This document shows, piece by piece, positions 34,769 through 44,128 of a stretch of DNA of 64,000 nucleotides. This stretch comes from Bacillota bacterium (GTDB lineage: Bacteria; Bacillota; Clostridia; Lachnospirales; Lachnospiraceae). The notes under the pieces were generated by a model. That model searched no databases. It had not been told where the DNA came from and saw nothing but the letters and a program-made list of their open reading frames with translations. Positions within the stretch are counted from its first letter, which is position 1. Every line of letters begins with the position of its first letter. Position numbers and translations under genes: made by a program. The stretch is from positions 8,843 to 72,842 of the forward strand of contig JAEYGZ010000032.1 in NCBI GenBank assembly GCA_023409535.1, written 5' to 3'.

Positions 34769-34774
34769 GTTTTT
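34729..34774 (+). terminator. recR terminator inside the left repeat copy
   Basis: CGCAGGA pairs with TCCTGCG, with an inner GTGC/GCAC stem, and is followed by TTTTT. In the right copy the hairpin is present but the last stem base and T run are gone, so the left copy looks like the functional original. Confidence 0.75.
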
Positions 34775-34887
34775 GCATGAGCATGAGCAGGATTTCAAAG
34801 CAGGAGTCAGAGCCAGCAGCAGGAGGCTTAGCAAAAGAAAAGGGAGATAAGAGAGCAGGAGGAAAGGCAGGAAAAAGGTGATGAAGT

Positions 34888-35439
34888 ATGATATTATCAA
34901 ATGAAAATTATAAAATAATGATAAACAAGGACAATCAGTATACTCTTTTTTCAACGGATAATAAATCTTATGATAATCCCGTTCTTTTGGAGAACTATAG
35001 CCGAAATGATTTTGTTTGTGCATATAACATATCTATTGATAGTCACGTGAGTAATTATATAGTTACAGTTATCGGGAGAGCATATGGAAATGTTGAAAAT
35101 TGTGCAGTCTTAAAAGAAAATCGTTTGGTTGTTTTAATAGATGATTTTATTGTCTTTATAAATTTAATTACACATCAAATTGAATTGTCAAAAAAGTTAT
35201 TTGATTTTGGGACAGGTATAGAATTATATACTTTTAATGATGGTTATATTGTAAACGCAGAAGTAGATTTATTATATTTGGATAGATATGCGAATCTGAT
35301 TTGGACCTTTTGCGGTAGAGATATCTGGGTCAGACCTACAAATGAATCATCTATTAAGATAATAGATAATACTTTGTTGTTAACAGATTTTGCAGGATAT
35401 CAATATTGTTTAGATAAAAGCGGAAATGAAATATTATAA
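34888..35439 (+). CDS. Hypothetical protein of an immunity-like islet
   Basis: A 183-aa soluble protein of alternating short beta strands (NISIDSHVSNYIVTVIGRAYG, CAVLKENRLVVLIDDFIVFINL, LLTDFAGYQYCLDKSGNEIL), suggesting a partial beta-propeller or beta-sandwich. I do not recognise a named family. AAAAAGGTG lies before the ATG. The gene is much more AT-rich than recR and neighbours three other small hypothetical genes, one Imm26-like. Proteins like this often occur as orphan immunity genes against polymorphic toxins, but that is inference. Confidence 0.55.
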   Translation: MILSNENYKIMINKDNQYTLFSTDNKSYDNPVLLENYSRNDFVCAYNISIDSHVSNYIVTVIGRAYGNVENCAVLKENRLVVLIDDFIVFINLITHQIELSKKLFDFGTGIELYTFNDGYIVNAEVDLLYLDRYANLIWTFCGRDIWVRPTNESSIKIIDNTLLLTDFAGYQYCLDKSGNEIL

Positions 35440-35500
35440 AGTATGTTACATTATCAGTTCGGATAATTCCTAACTGATAATGGGAAAGGAGAGTATATTA

Positions 35501-36622
35501 TTGTTTGAGCTAACGAATGAACAACGCAAATATTTAGGCATAACGCTTGTTTCTTCCGCTTGGGACTTTATCAAACTCATTCCAAGTCCGTATGATAAGC
35601 ACGATACATTCGCATATTTTGATGGGAATACAATTTGTAAGCGAATAATTATTGGTGATAATTTTTATATGGAGTATGATTTAAATGAGGAAACAGCCAA
35701 TTGCAGAACTGACCTTCTTCCAAAAACAGCACGGGGGAAAATTGTGAAATTAACTGCATCAACCCTTGAAAAAAGGACTCCAAGAGGAATGTGTTTTTTA
35801 TATAAAGACGGCTATGTAAATCTCGGTAAATGGGAAACGAACAGAACATTTTACGATTCTTATATTGAAGAGATAAAATTAGAAAACTTTGAAGACCTTT
35901 CGTGTTGGCTAAAACAGTGGATTAAAGATACCACAGTATCAGACTTAAACGAAATTGCTGAATTTTCATCATCACATAAAAAGCATTGCAAATACAGGGT
36001 AGGAGATTTTTTTCGGGTAAAGTTAAACAGAAGATTATATGGTTATGGCAGGATACTACTTGATTACGATAAAATGCGAAAAGAGAAAATGGTATTTTGG
36101 GATATTTTGATGGGAAAGCCTTTGATAGTTAAAATATACCATATCATTACGACTAACAGAAATATTAGTTGTGAAGAATTGAAAGAGTTGAAAGCGATTC
36201 CTTCTCAATTCATAATGGATAATGCATTATACTATGGTGAATATGAGGTGATTGGTAATTTACCATTAACAGATGAGGAGTTAGACTTTCCTGTTATGTA
36301 TGGAAAAAGTATTGACGCTAGAGATACTAATAAGATATTACTTCAGTCAGGACAAAAATACTATGAACTATTAAACAAAGACTGTGCTCTGTTTTCAGAT
36401 TTTCGAAACAACGGGGTAGGTTTTGGAATTCATGTTAATCTACCCATTTTAAAAAGATGCATCGAAATGAATAGTAATCAACCATATTGGGTGCAGAATA
36501 ATTATATGACTAATGAAGATTTACGAAATCCAAAATTTTATTCGGAAAGAGAAGCAATATGCAAACAATTCCGTGTTTCTGTAGATGATATTTTTTTGAA
36601 TCTGACAACAATGCGAAGATAA
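35501..36622 (+). CDS. Imm26-like immunity family protein
   Basis: A 373-aa protein with an Imm26-like core, seen in KYRVGDFFRVKLNRRLYGYGRILLDYDKM and VFWDILMGKPLIVKIYHI. Imm26 proteins are predicted antitoxins to secreted polymorphic toxins. The start is taken as TTG, nine bases behind GGAAAGGAG, because the only upstream ATG overlaps the ribosome site itself. The N-terminal 150 residues (LTNEQRKYLG, TARGKIVKLTAS) resemble another immunity-type module. No toxin gene is present nearby. Confidence 0.6.
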   Translation: MFELTNEQRKYLGITLVSSAWDFIKLIPSPYDKHDTFAYFDGNTICKRIIIGDNFYMEYDLNEETANCRTDLLPKTARGKIVKLTASTLEKRTPRGMCFLYKDGYVNLGKWETNRTFYDSYIEEIKLENFEDLSCWLKQWIKDTTVSDLNEIAEFSSSHKKHCKYRVGDFFRVKLNRRLYGYGRILLDYDKMRKEKMVFWDILMGKPLIVKIYHIITTNRNISCEELKELKAIPSQFIMDNALYYGEYEVIGNLPLTDEELDFPVMYGKSIDARDTNKILLQSGQKYYELLNKDCALFSDFRNNGVGFGIHVNLPILKRCIEMNSNQPYWVQNNYMTNEDLRNPKFYSEREAICKQFRVSVDDIFLNLTTMRR

Positions 36623-36670
36623 ATAGCGAAACAATATGATTCGATAAATCTATTATAAGGTGAATAAAGA

Positions 36671-36928
36671 ATGTTTAAAGTAGTAAAACTGGCGATTGAT
36701 GAATATAATCTTTATGGCTTATTGCCTGATGCCCCAAGTAATGAGTTTGATAGTGAATCAAGGAAAATAGCAGGAAGAATATTAGTTGATAATACCGTAG
36801 AAGAGATAGCATTGATTATCAGTGATGTATTTTCAAAAGCATTTAATGAGAATTTTGAGGCTAGTGGTTTTATGAAAACTGCAGAAAAAATATATATGTC
36901 AATAAAGGATAATAAAAAACGCAATTGA
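36671..36928 (+). CDS. Small DUF1871-like hypothetical protein
   Basis: An 85-aa all-helical protein. The pattern IDEYNLYGLLPDAPSNEFDSESRKIAGRI and ISDVFSKAFNENF recalls small DUF1871/YugE-like proteins, which have a conserved LLPxAPxxEYDxE segment; the match is from memory and tentative. AAGGTG precedes the ATG. It lies inside the islet bounded by the 108-bp repeats. Confidence 0.55.
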   Translation: MFKVVKLAIDEYNLYGLLPDAPSNEFDSESRKIAGRILVDNTVEEIALIISDVFSKAFNENFEASGFMKTAEKIYMSIKDNKKRN

Positions 36929-36982
36929 TTATGTCGTAATAGTGAATTTTTAAAATGGTAGTTTAACGAGATTGTTTCATGA

Positions 36983-37294
36983 ATGAAACTTATGGATTGT
37001 AATAATAATGAAATATTGGAGTATGAATATCAACCTCAATATAAGAATTTAACAGCAATGCCATCAGGGGATTTTTTGCTATCGGATGATTATAGTATTG
37101 ATATTATAAAATCCTCTTTGAATGACAAACAACCAATCCAAAGCCCTTTAGGTATGGATAATATTGAATTCGGAGCATGGAATGAAAATATATTGGAAAT
37201 AACATGTGATGAATTTCTGAATTGGGATAACCATGTTGAATTATCATTTAATTACGAAACGATGGAATTAACTATACTAAAATCCTTGGATTAA
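36983..37294 (+). CDS. Small hypothetical protein at the end of the islet
   Basis: A 103-aa acidic beta-rich frame (MKLMDCNNNEILEYEY...). No family is recognised. It has no convincing ribosome site: the ATG follows a small palindrome (gtttcat-ga-atgaaac). It may therefore be the tail of a decayed gene rather than an active one. Confidence 0.4.
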   Translation: MKLMDCNNNEILEYEYQPQYKNLTAMPSGDFLLSDDYSIDIIKSSLNDKQPIQSPLGMDNIEFGAWNENILEITCDEFLNWDNHVELSFNYETMELTILKSLD

Positions 37295-37342
37295 AAGGAA
37301 TGTATGAAACACCTTAAAACCTTATCCCTTATACCTGTTACG

Positions 37343-37451
37343 ATGTTATCCGCAAATAAAGTCCTTCAACGGGAAAAAACAGCTTTACAACGAGTAAATA
37401 AAATCCTTCAACGCAGGACAAAGCCGTGCCCCGAGCACCTCTTTCTCCTGC
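37343..37451 (+). repeat. 109-bp direct repeat, right copy
   Basis: Second copy of the sequence at 34661-34768, including the hairpin block gcaggacaaagccgtgcccc through ctcctgc. It diverges right after ctcctgc. It sits 76 bases upstream of the methyltransferase gene. Confidence 0.85.
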
Positions 37452-37527
37452 TGCCCCAGAAGGCAATTTAATTAAAATCGGCTCGTTTAAACAGAAATAA
37501 ACCAGAGTTTAAAGTAAGGAGAAGCAT

Positions 37528-38277
37528 ATGGATAATAAAATACTTATTCAAAATAAGCAAAGCTGGGATACGATGGCTGATAGTTGGTTCGGAACAACGG
37601 CACTACCTACATATGGGTGTCTCATTCCGAATGAAGATGAATTGAAGCTATTTCCCGATTTGAGCGGTAAAAAGGTGCTTGATATCGGCTGTGGAAGCGG
37701 TCATTCTTTAAAATGGTGTGGTGATAAGGGGGCATCCGAGCTTTGGGGGATTGATATATCCACGAAACAAATAGAAAATGCACGACATTTTTTAAGCATG
37801 AACAAATATGAACCTAAGCTGTTTAATTCCCCTATGGAAGCTGATTGCGACCTTCCAATAGAGTACTTTGACGTAATATATTCTATCTATGCTATCGGAT
37901 GGACGGTGGATTTATATACTACATTTAGAAATATTGCATCATATTTAAAAAAGGACGGTGTTTTCATTTTCTCGTGGGACCACCCACTGATGCACTGTGT
38001 TGATGTTCAAGATGATTCTATTATTTTTGAGGGATGCTATTTGAATGATGAAGATTTCTCATATATTCAACGTGGCAATCCAGTTACTATTAAAAATCGT
38101 AAGCTATCAACTTATATAAATACTCTTGCAAATTCAGGATTTATGATAGAGTGTTTGATTGAGGAAACAGATAAGGAAACTCTTTCTCGACCTGCTGAGT
38201 TTTCGTCAGGTTACTACACACCATATAAGGCAAAGAAATTTCCTCTTTCCTTTATCATCAAAGCGAAAAAACTATAA
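37528..38277 (+). CDS. Class I SAM-dependent methyltransferase
   Basis: A 249-aa Rossmann-fold methyltransferase. Motif I is VLDIGCGSGHSLKW, motif II ELWGIDISTKQIENA, motif IV FDVIYSIYAIGW and post-motif DGVFIFSWDHP. The WDTMADSWFG start and the late ETLSRPAEFSSGYYTPYKAKKFPLSFIIKAKK are typical of small-molecule methyltransferases common in Firmicutes. The substrate is unknown. GTAAGGAGAAG precedes the ATG. It stands alone just outside the right repeat copy. Confidence 0.85.
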   Translation: MDNKILIQNKQSWDTMADSWFGTTALPTYGCLIPNEDELKLFPDLSGKKVLDIGCGSGHSLKWCGDKGASELWGIDISTKQIENARHFLSMNKYEPKLFNSPMEADCDLPIEYFDVIYSIYAIGWTVDLYTTFRNIASYLKKDGVFIFSWDHPLMHCVDVQDDSIIFEGCYLNDEDFSYIQRGNPVTIKNRKLSTYINTLANSGFMIECLIEETDKETLSRPAEFSSGYYTPYKAKKFPLSFIIKAKKL

Positions 38278-38502
38278 TGTACAACCAATTGACCAAATTT
38301 GGAACATGTGGAATGGCTGGCGAGTATTAGCATTTGCTTAGGATGGCCTGAGAATCGGTTGTTAGCGAGTGTTTGTAATAAACAAGAAGAGTAAACCGCT
38401 TGTAACAAGAGAAAGATCATGATAAAAACAATAAGAATATGATATTATTACCTTCAAAAAAATGATACGTTATTCTCATAAAACTGTGAGGGAGTGTGTT
38501 TT

Positions 38503-40836
38503 ATGAGAAAGGGAAAAATGAGATTACCTGCCATAGCGGCAGCAATTCTGTTAACCGTAATTATTCCGGCAGAAAATTACGTTACCGGGGTACAAGCGAA
38601 AACAACAGAGAAACCGGCAGCTTCGGAATATTCGTTGGTATGGAGCGATGACTTCTCCGGGAAGGCGCTGGATACCTCCAAATGGAATTATGAGCTTCAT
38701 GAACCGGGTTGGGTTAACAATGAATTACAGCAGTATACCGATTCCTCTGATAATATCTATGTGAAGGATGGAAAACTTGTGCTTCAGCCGGTAAAAATAG
38801 TGGATGCTGCCACAGGTAATACCACCTATACTTCCGGAAGAATTAATACCAGGAGGAAAGCAGATTTCAAGTATGGTAAGATTGAAGTAAAGGCAAAGCT
38901 GCCAAAGGGCCAGGGGATCTGGCCTGCAATCTGGATGATGCCGACGAAGGAGGAACTGTACGGCGGGTGGCCGAAATGCGGAGAGCTTGATATCATGGAG
39001 CTGTTAGGCAACGACCCGGCCAGGGTTTATCAGACGCTGCATTACAGCAGAACCGGCATTGATGTGCAGAGTCAGGGAAGCAAAACCTTATCCTCCGGTG
39101 ATTTTTCCGATGCCTATCATGTGTTTTCCATGGAATGGGAGCCGGGCAAAATCAGCTTTTATGTAGACGGCAAATTGACCAAGACAGAGACAAAATGGTA
39201 CACAAGTACGGATGGTGTCGGGGTCGTAACCTACCCTGCCCCCTTTGATCAGGAATTTTATGTGATTTTAAATGTTGCGGTTGGAGGAAACTGGCCGGGA
39301 AACCCGGATGCCACCACTGATTTTTCCAAGGCGCAAATGCTGGTAGACTATGTAAAGGTATATCAGAAGCCTTCCTATGATGAGAATGTAGTTCTGAAGG
39401 AAACGGCAGCGGCCTTAAGAGAGCCGGATGCGGATGGAAATTACATAATCAACAGTGATTTTTCCAAGGCGGAAGCAACGGATGATACCGATGGCTGGTT
39501 CCTTAAGACACAAAACGGCGGTGATGCTGCAGCTTCCATTGCAAATCACGCCATGACAATCACATCAAAGAGTGAAGGGACTGTGGATTACGCTATTCAG
39601 GCGATGCAGGCAGGAATCCCCCTCTCTAAGGGCGGGCAGTATCGGATCACCTTTGAAGCCAAAGCGGCCTCCGATAGAACCATGATCTTGAGACTGGACG
39701 GACCGGACTTAAACTATACCAAATACATGGAGGATAAGACGGTTAATTTATCAACCGGCTATCAGGCTTATACCTATGACTTTACCATGGAGGCTGATAC
39801 GGATGAGAACTGCCGTCTGGAATTTAATTTGGGAGCGCAGCAATCTTCCAATCCTACGGCGGCAGTACAGGTGAAGCAGGTGCGTCTGGTGAAGACAGGG
39901 CAGCTTGAGGTCGCAAAACCGGTAAAGACCTCCCTACCGGATGGTAACTATATATACAACGGTACCTTTGACCAAGGGACAAATCGTCTGGACTTTTGGA
40001 CAGTCGGTGCAAACAAGGGAAAAGGGGCGGTATCGGTTACCAATACAGACTATGTCAGAAAATTGAAGGTGAAGGTTCCCTCTGCCTCAAAGAAACCGGA
40101 GGATGTTATAATTCAGCAAAGCGGTCTCGGCTTAAAGGCAGGGGAAGCCTATGTACTGTCCTTTGATGCCAGGGCTGTGGATACAAAAACAATTCAGGCT
40201 GCGATTGCCGGAGAGACCTTTACAGTAAAATTATCTGATAAAACCAAGCACTATAAATTTGAATTTACTGCGGCATCCAACCTGAAAGCGAATACAGCAG
40301 CCTTAAAATTCCTGTTAGGAAAGGAAGGCACCGTTTATATTGATAATGTGAGGATTGATAAGGCGATATTGCCGGGAACCCAGATGGTTCAAAACGGAAG
40401 CTTCACAGAGGAGCTGAAGGGCTGGTCCCCTTATGTTGACGGCAGTGCAGCCGCAGCCTATAAAGCGGAAAACGGCAGGCTTACCTTTGATATTACCAAC
40501 CCGGGAACCCAGAACTGGCATGTTCAGCTCAAGCAGAGCGGTCTCTCCTTTGAAAAAGGAATGACCTATCAGGTGAAAGCAGTCTTTAAGTCCTCAGTTG
40601 ATCGAAAGGTTGAGCTTGCTCTGATGGGAAATGCCTCAAAAAATTATGCATATTACGGCGGTGAAAGCATCGCCCTGACTGCGGATAAGGAATTTAATTA
40701 TTCCGGTACCTTTTCTATGGAGAGTGATAGTGATACCGCCGGTGATCTGGTATTTTCCTTCGGTAAGATCGGCGAGACAGAAACCCCTGCAGGAACAGTA
40801 GAATTAACCGGTGTCAGCGTGACGGAGGCAAAGTAA
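38503..40836 (+). CDS. Secreted GH16 glucanase with three carbohydrate-binding-like modules
   Basis: A 777-aa secreted enzyme. A signal peptide (about 1-32) is followed by a family 16 glycoside hydrolase domain (about 42-295) with the catalytic signature ELDIMELLG (E161, D163, E166). ELQQYTD and GIWPAIWMMP point to laminarinase-type beta-1,3-glucanase. Three consecutive CBM4/9-like modules follow (about 310-470, 480-625, 630-775), each starting with an asparagine-Gly/Ser-Thr/Asp-Phe opening such as IYNGTFDQG and VQNGSFTEE. The ATG with AGGGAG was preferred over a GTG three codons earlier. It has no cell-wall anchor. The AraC gene downstream on the other strand could regulate it. Confidence 0.9.
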   Translation: MRKGKMRLPAIAAAILLTVIIPAENYVTGVQAKTTEKPAASEYSLVWSDDFSGKALDTSKWNYELHEPGWVNNELQQYTDSSDNIYVKDGKLVLQPVKIVDAATGNTTYTSGRINTRRKADFKYGKIEVKAKLPKGQGIWPAIWMMPTKEELYGGWPKCGELDIMELLGNDPARVYQTLHYSRTGIDVQSQGSKTLSSGDFSDAYHVFSMEWEPGKISFYVDGKLTKTETKWYTSTDGVGVVTYPAPFDQEFYVILNVAVGGNWPGNPDATTDFSKAQMLVDYVKVYQKPSYDENVVLKETAAALREPDADGNYIINSDFSKAEATDDTDGWFLKTQNGGDAAASIANHAMTITSKSEGTVDYAIQAMQAGIPLSKGGQYRITFEAKAASDRTMILRLDGPDLNYTKYMEDKTVNLSTGYQAYTYDFTMEADTDENCRLEFNLGAQQSSNPTAAVQVKQVRLVKTGQLEVAKPVKTSLPDGNYIYNGTFDQGTNRLDFWTVGANKGKGAVSVTNTDYVRKLKVKVPSASKKPEDVIIQQSGLGLKAGEAYVLSFDARAVDTKTIQAAIAGETFTVKLSDKTKHYKFEFTAASNLKANTAALKFLLGKEGTVYIDNVRIDKAILPGTQMVQNGSFTEELKGWSPYVDGSAAAAYKAENGRLTFDITNPGTQNWHVQLKQSGLSFEKGMTYQVKAVFKSSVDRKVELALMGNASKNYAYYGGESIALTADKEFNYSGTFSMESDSDTAGDLVFSFGKIGETETPAGTVELTGVSVTEAK

Positions 40837-40935
40837 TATATTGTGAGTATAATAAGGGAAGAGAACGGAGCAAGAGAAAGAAAGTAAGAGAAAAAATAAG
40901 AGAAAAAATAAGGGAAAGAAAATGAGAGAAAGAAA

Positions 40936-40992
40936 GGCTGCAGTCAAACAGATATCCGATGTATAAGGCATATCGTTTGATTGCGGCCTTCT
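40936..40992. terminator. Bidirectional-type terminator between the GH16 and AraC genes
   Basis: GGCTGCAGTCAAAC pairs with GTTTGATTGCGGCC (two G-T pairs), with an inner GATAT/ATATC stem. On the plus strand ttctt follows; on the minus strand an A/T-rich tract follows. Just before it (about 40860-40935) lies a purine-only tract with repeats of agagaaaaaata. Confidence 0.7.
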
Positions 40993-41029
40993 TGCAAGAA
41001 TACAAAAGTGAGTAAGGATATATGCAAGC

Positions 41030-41791
41030 TCATGACATCTCAGTCCTTGAGCTCCAGCTCTTTCTGTAGTATTTATCCCGGTATTTTTTTGGTGACAGGC
41101 CAACTTCTTTTTCAAAGGTGTGAGTAAAATGGCTTTGGGAGGAGTAAGAGAGATAGTTGGCAATATCCGCAAGGTCATAGTCAGAGAACTTCAATAAATT
41201 TTTGGCCTTTTCTACTTTTCTTTCACAGATATATTTATGGATGGAAATGCCGACTTCATCCAAAAACAGCTTGGACAGATAACATTCCGACAAATCCAGA
41301 TAGCAGGCAAGATCCTTTAAGGTGATCCGGCTGTGAATATGACTATAGATATAATCGATGCACCGTACAATATGCCTGGAAAAGATACTGTTTCTGTGCA
41401 GCAGTTGCATTTTCCCGGTAAAATCATAGCACATCGCCCGGTGCAAATCGGAGATTTCATCCCTGCTTTGACATTTATCCATTTTCTGTATATAAAAATC
41501 ACTAAGGCAATAGGCTTTTTCCGCCTCCATCCCTCCATCAATACAATACCGGGTAATCATAGCGGCAGTAACTACAAAATGATATCTCACATTCTGCAGC
41601 AAATTTTCCGATAAAAGCCCCATCCCTTCCGGCTGCAGGAAGATCTGGCGGGTACAATTCTCTGTCACATAAGCAAGCTCCCCCTCCTTGACCGCATGAT
41701 AAAAAGTCAATTCCTCCTCCAGGGGTCTGTGTACTCCTGGTACTTCGTGCAGGGTAAATTCAAGATGATTCCACTCTCTGTCCAGACTCAT
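41030..41791 (-). CDS. AraC family transcriptional regulator
   Basis: A 253-aa regulator with an N-terminal helical ligand domain of the type seen in Clostridium AraC proteins (LLQNVRYHFVVTAAMITRYCIDGGM) and a C-terminal double HTH (about 155-250): ITLKDLACYLDLSECYLSKLFLDEVG and DLADIANYLSYSSQSHFTHTFEKEVGLSPKKYR. The start is the ATG nine bases behind GGGGAGG, six codons into a longer frame that begins with TTG. It is convergent with the GH16 gene. The 327 bases between it and the next gene (41792-42118) are AT-rich with no feature beyond likely promoters. Confidence 0.88.
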   Translation of the reverse strand: MSLDREWNHLEFTLHEVPGVHRPLEEELTFYHAVKEGELAYVTENCTRQIFLQPEGMGLLSENLLQNVRYHFVVTAAMITRYCIDGGMEAEKAYCLSDFYIQKMDKCQSRDEISDLHRAMCYDFTGKMQLLHRNSIFSRHIVRCIDYIYSHIHSRITLKDLACYLDLSECYLSKLFLDEVGISIHKYICERKVEKAKNLLKFSDYDLADIANYLSYSSQSHFTHTFEKEVGLSPKKYRDKYYRKSWSSRTEMS

Positions 41792-42118
41792 TGACCAATG
41801 CCTCCCCAATTGTATTTTGGCATGATACGATTTGTAATTTAATTATATATTTCTAAATATAGGAAGTCAATTGACATGTTATGAGCCGGTCAAGTGCAGG
41901 TTGTAAATCCAATAATTTCAAAATAGTAATTGATAAGAAAGAAATAATATACTAAGATAAGGATGATGATTTTAACGAATTCTCTGCAGAAAAGAAAAAT
42001 TGTTTTTAAGAAGCTTTTAGAAAACATAGTTAGGGAAGTGTATTTTAATCGATGCAATCCAGGGGATAATACAGGAACCTGTTAATAATATAAACTATTT
42101 AAGAATAAGGAGGATGCA

Positions 42119-43354
42119 ATGAACACAATAACGAAACGAATACTCAGCTTTATTTTAATCTTTTCCATAATCGTCTTTTTACCGCCTCAGAATGTCCTTG
42201 TTACCAGTGCAGCCACTAACGCAATGGTTTACGAATATTCTCCGATGCTGGAGGGCAGAGGAAGTATCTATTATGTTCAGAGAGCGGAAGGCGATGAATA
42301 TTCCTATGACCTATACCGGCTGGAGGTTGCCACGGGTAATAAAACCAGGCTATTATCGTCAAAGAATGATATTTTACGCATGATGCTTCATAATGACACC
42401 CTGTATTATACCAGCTATGTAGGGGAAGAAGATGTCTATCAGACCTATTCGGTTTCCATTGATGCCAAAGAAAAAAATACTATTTGCAATGGCTATTTGA
42501 TAAATCTCGATGACAGCGGTATTTACTATACTGTTATGAAAGGGGAAGAAAGTAAGCTGTATAAAAGAGATTATGACGGCAAGAAAGCTACCCTGATTTA
42601 TACCGGTAACATGACCTTCAGTTTTGTGAAAAGCTTGGATAATACATTGTATTTTACTCAATTTAAGGAAGCCTCTTCTAAACTAACCTTATACACACTG
42701 GTGCCGGAGCAGACAAAGCTTGCTGTTCTGACCACAGACAAGATTATGTTGGATGAAAGTACGGGGACATTTCCGACGGTGTCTGATATTGCTAAAATAA
42801 ACGGAGATATTTATTATCAATATGGTACCTTTGAGGGTTCCGGCAGCTATTGGTACGGAACGTTACTAAAATTAGATTCCGGTACAAAGAAAAAATCTGT
42901 TATAGCAAAGCAGTCCTATGAGGAACAGATCTATCATAATGGCAGCAGCATCTTCTATAACGGAACCGATAGCAGCGAGAAACATTATCAGTACAACACA
43001 AAAACCGGTAAAACTTCTTCTTATACCTATAAAACCACCGGTACAGAATCCTTTAATATTCTGGGAGATAAAACTTATTGTGCAAAAGCGGATGGGAAAG
43101 AATTGATTACGGTATCGCGTTTTACATCTGGGACCAATAAGAAAAATTTGGTCAAATCGTTTATTACGCTTTCTATCGAACAAAATAAGAACTATGAATA
43201 TAGCGCGAGTGTAAAAAAGTACGGTGATTATCTGCTAATTCCTGTGACCTGTATGGATTATAGTGATGCCAGCTATGGATGGAGAGGCAGATATGTAAGT
43301 GTCACCTGGTATCTTGCTGATTCTGACGGTAAGATACTTACACAGTTCCAGTAA
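42119..43354 (+). CDS. Secreted propeller-like protein (DUF5050-like)
   Basis: A 411-aa exported protein with a signal peptide (about 1-30, ending near TSAAT) and repeated blades such as GSIYYVQRAEG..YDLYRLEVATG, LYYTSY, GIYYTVMKGEESKLYKRDYDG and DNTLYFTQF. This is the pattern of DUF5050 / DPP-like beta-propellers common in clostridia. They are thought to bind ligands or cell-wall material; no catalytic residues are apparent. AAGGAGG precedes the ATG. Confidence 0.75.
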   Translation: MNTITKRILSFILIFSIIVFLPPQNVLVTSAATNAMVYEYSPMLEGRGSIYYVQRAEGDEYSYDLYRLEVATGNKTRLLSSKNDILRMMLHNDTLYYTSYVGEEDVYQTYSVSIDAKEKNTICNGYLINLDDSGIYYTVMKGEESKLYKRDYDGKKATLIYTGNMTFSFVKSLDNTLYFTQFKEASSKLTLYTLVPEQTKLAVLTTDKIMLDESTGTFPTVSDIAKINGDIYYQYGTFEGSGSYWYGTLLKLDSGTKKKSVIAKQSYEEQIYHNGSSIFYNGTDSSEKHYQYNTKTGKTSSYTYKTTGTESFNILGDKTYCAKADGKELITVSRFTSGTNKKNLVKSFITLSIEQNKNYEYSASVKKYGDYLLIPVTCMDYSDASYGWRGRYVSVTWYLADSDGKILTQFQ

Positions 43355-43480
43355 ATGGTTTGAGGGTAAAAGTTTCAGGATTTGAAAAAGAGAGGCCGCT
43401 AGATTATCTTTTGGTTGAGCATTTCATTGAAGCGCTTTCAATTGGAAAGTTTACTGATAATATGGATAAGGAGAAAAAAG

Positions 43481-44035
43481 ATGAGGGTAATACATATATA
43501 TGGAGCTTCGGGGGCTGGAACGACAACTCTGGGGAAAGCGATATCCTTGAAATATGGATATACTCATATGGATACAGATGACTACTTTTGGCAGCCGACG
43601 GATCCGCCTTTTATTGCAAAGAGAGAATTGAGTGAAAGAATTGCTTTAATGAAAAAGGATATGGAAGAAAACGAGAATGTAGTGATATCAGGTTCTTTGT
43701 GTGGGTGGGGAGATGTTTTCATCCCGTCTTTTTACCTGGCGATAAGAATAGTCACGCCGATGGAAATTCGTATCAATAGGTTGAAAGCAAGAGAATATAG
43801 AAATTTCGGTGATAGAATACGTGAGCATGGTGATATGTACGATGATCATTTATCATTTATCCAATATGCAAAAGAATATGACGATGGGGACGAAAGCATG
43901 AGGAGCAAAGCAATGCATGATAAGTGGTCCAGGCTAATAGGATGTGAGCTGATAATACTTGATGGTGCAAAACCAGTTGAAGATAATTTGGAATTGCTTA
44001 AGCAATATCTTGAACCCCCTTTTTCGGTGGAATGA
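43481..44035 (+). CDS. P-loop nucleotide kinase-like protein (AAA family)
   Basis: A 184-aa P-loop protein with Walker A GASGAGTTTL and the small-kinase layout: THMDTDDYFW substrate segment, NVVISGSLCGWGDVF and a basic lid with RLKAREYRNFGDR. It resembles adenylate-kinase-like or gluconate-kinase-like proteins whose substrate is unknown. The start is the ATG behind AAGGAG, 22 codons inside a longer frame. Confidence 0.8.
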   Translation: MRVIHIYGASGAGTTTLGKAISLKYGYTHMDTDDYFWQPTDPPFIAKRELSERIALMKKDMEENENVVISGSLCGWGDVFIPSFYLAIRIVTPMEIRINRLKAREYRNFGDRIREHGDMYDDHLSFIQYAKEYDDGDESMRSKAMHDKWSRLIGCELIILDGAKPVEDNLELLKQYLEPPFSVE

Positions 44036-44128
44036 ATAGGGAGAAGTGGCCGGAAGAATAAGAATTACTTTTACCGGGACTATTATGTTAATAATTGATA
44101 TATTATAAAAGGATGAAAAATATTAAAC

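Noticed and set aside
34664..35023. Minus-strand frame rich in Leu/Pro/Phe after recR
   Set aside because: It is a translation of the purine-rich tract and repeat, with low-complexity sequence and no start signal.
34661..37451. Insertion sequence bounded by the 108-bp repeats
   Set aside because: No transposase or terminal inverted repeats are present, and the repeats are far longer than a target-site duplication; I treat it as a recombination-prone islet instead.
43360..43581. 73-codon frame overlapping the start of the P-loop kinase
   Set aside because: It has no ribosome site and covers the Walker A region of the supported gene in a different frame.
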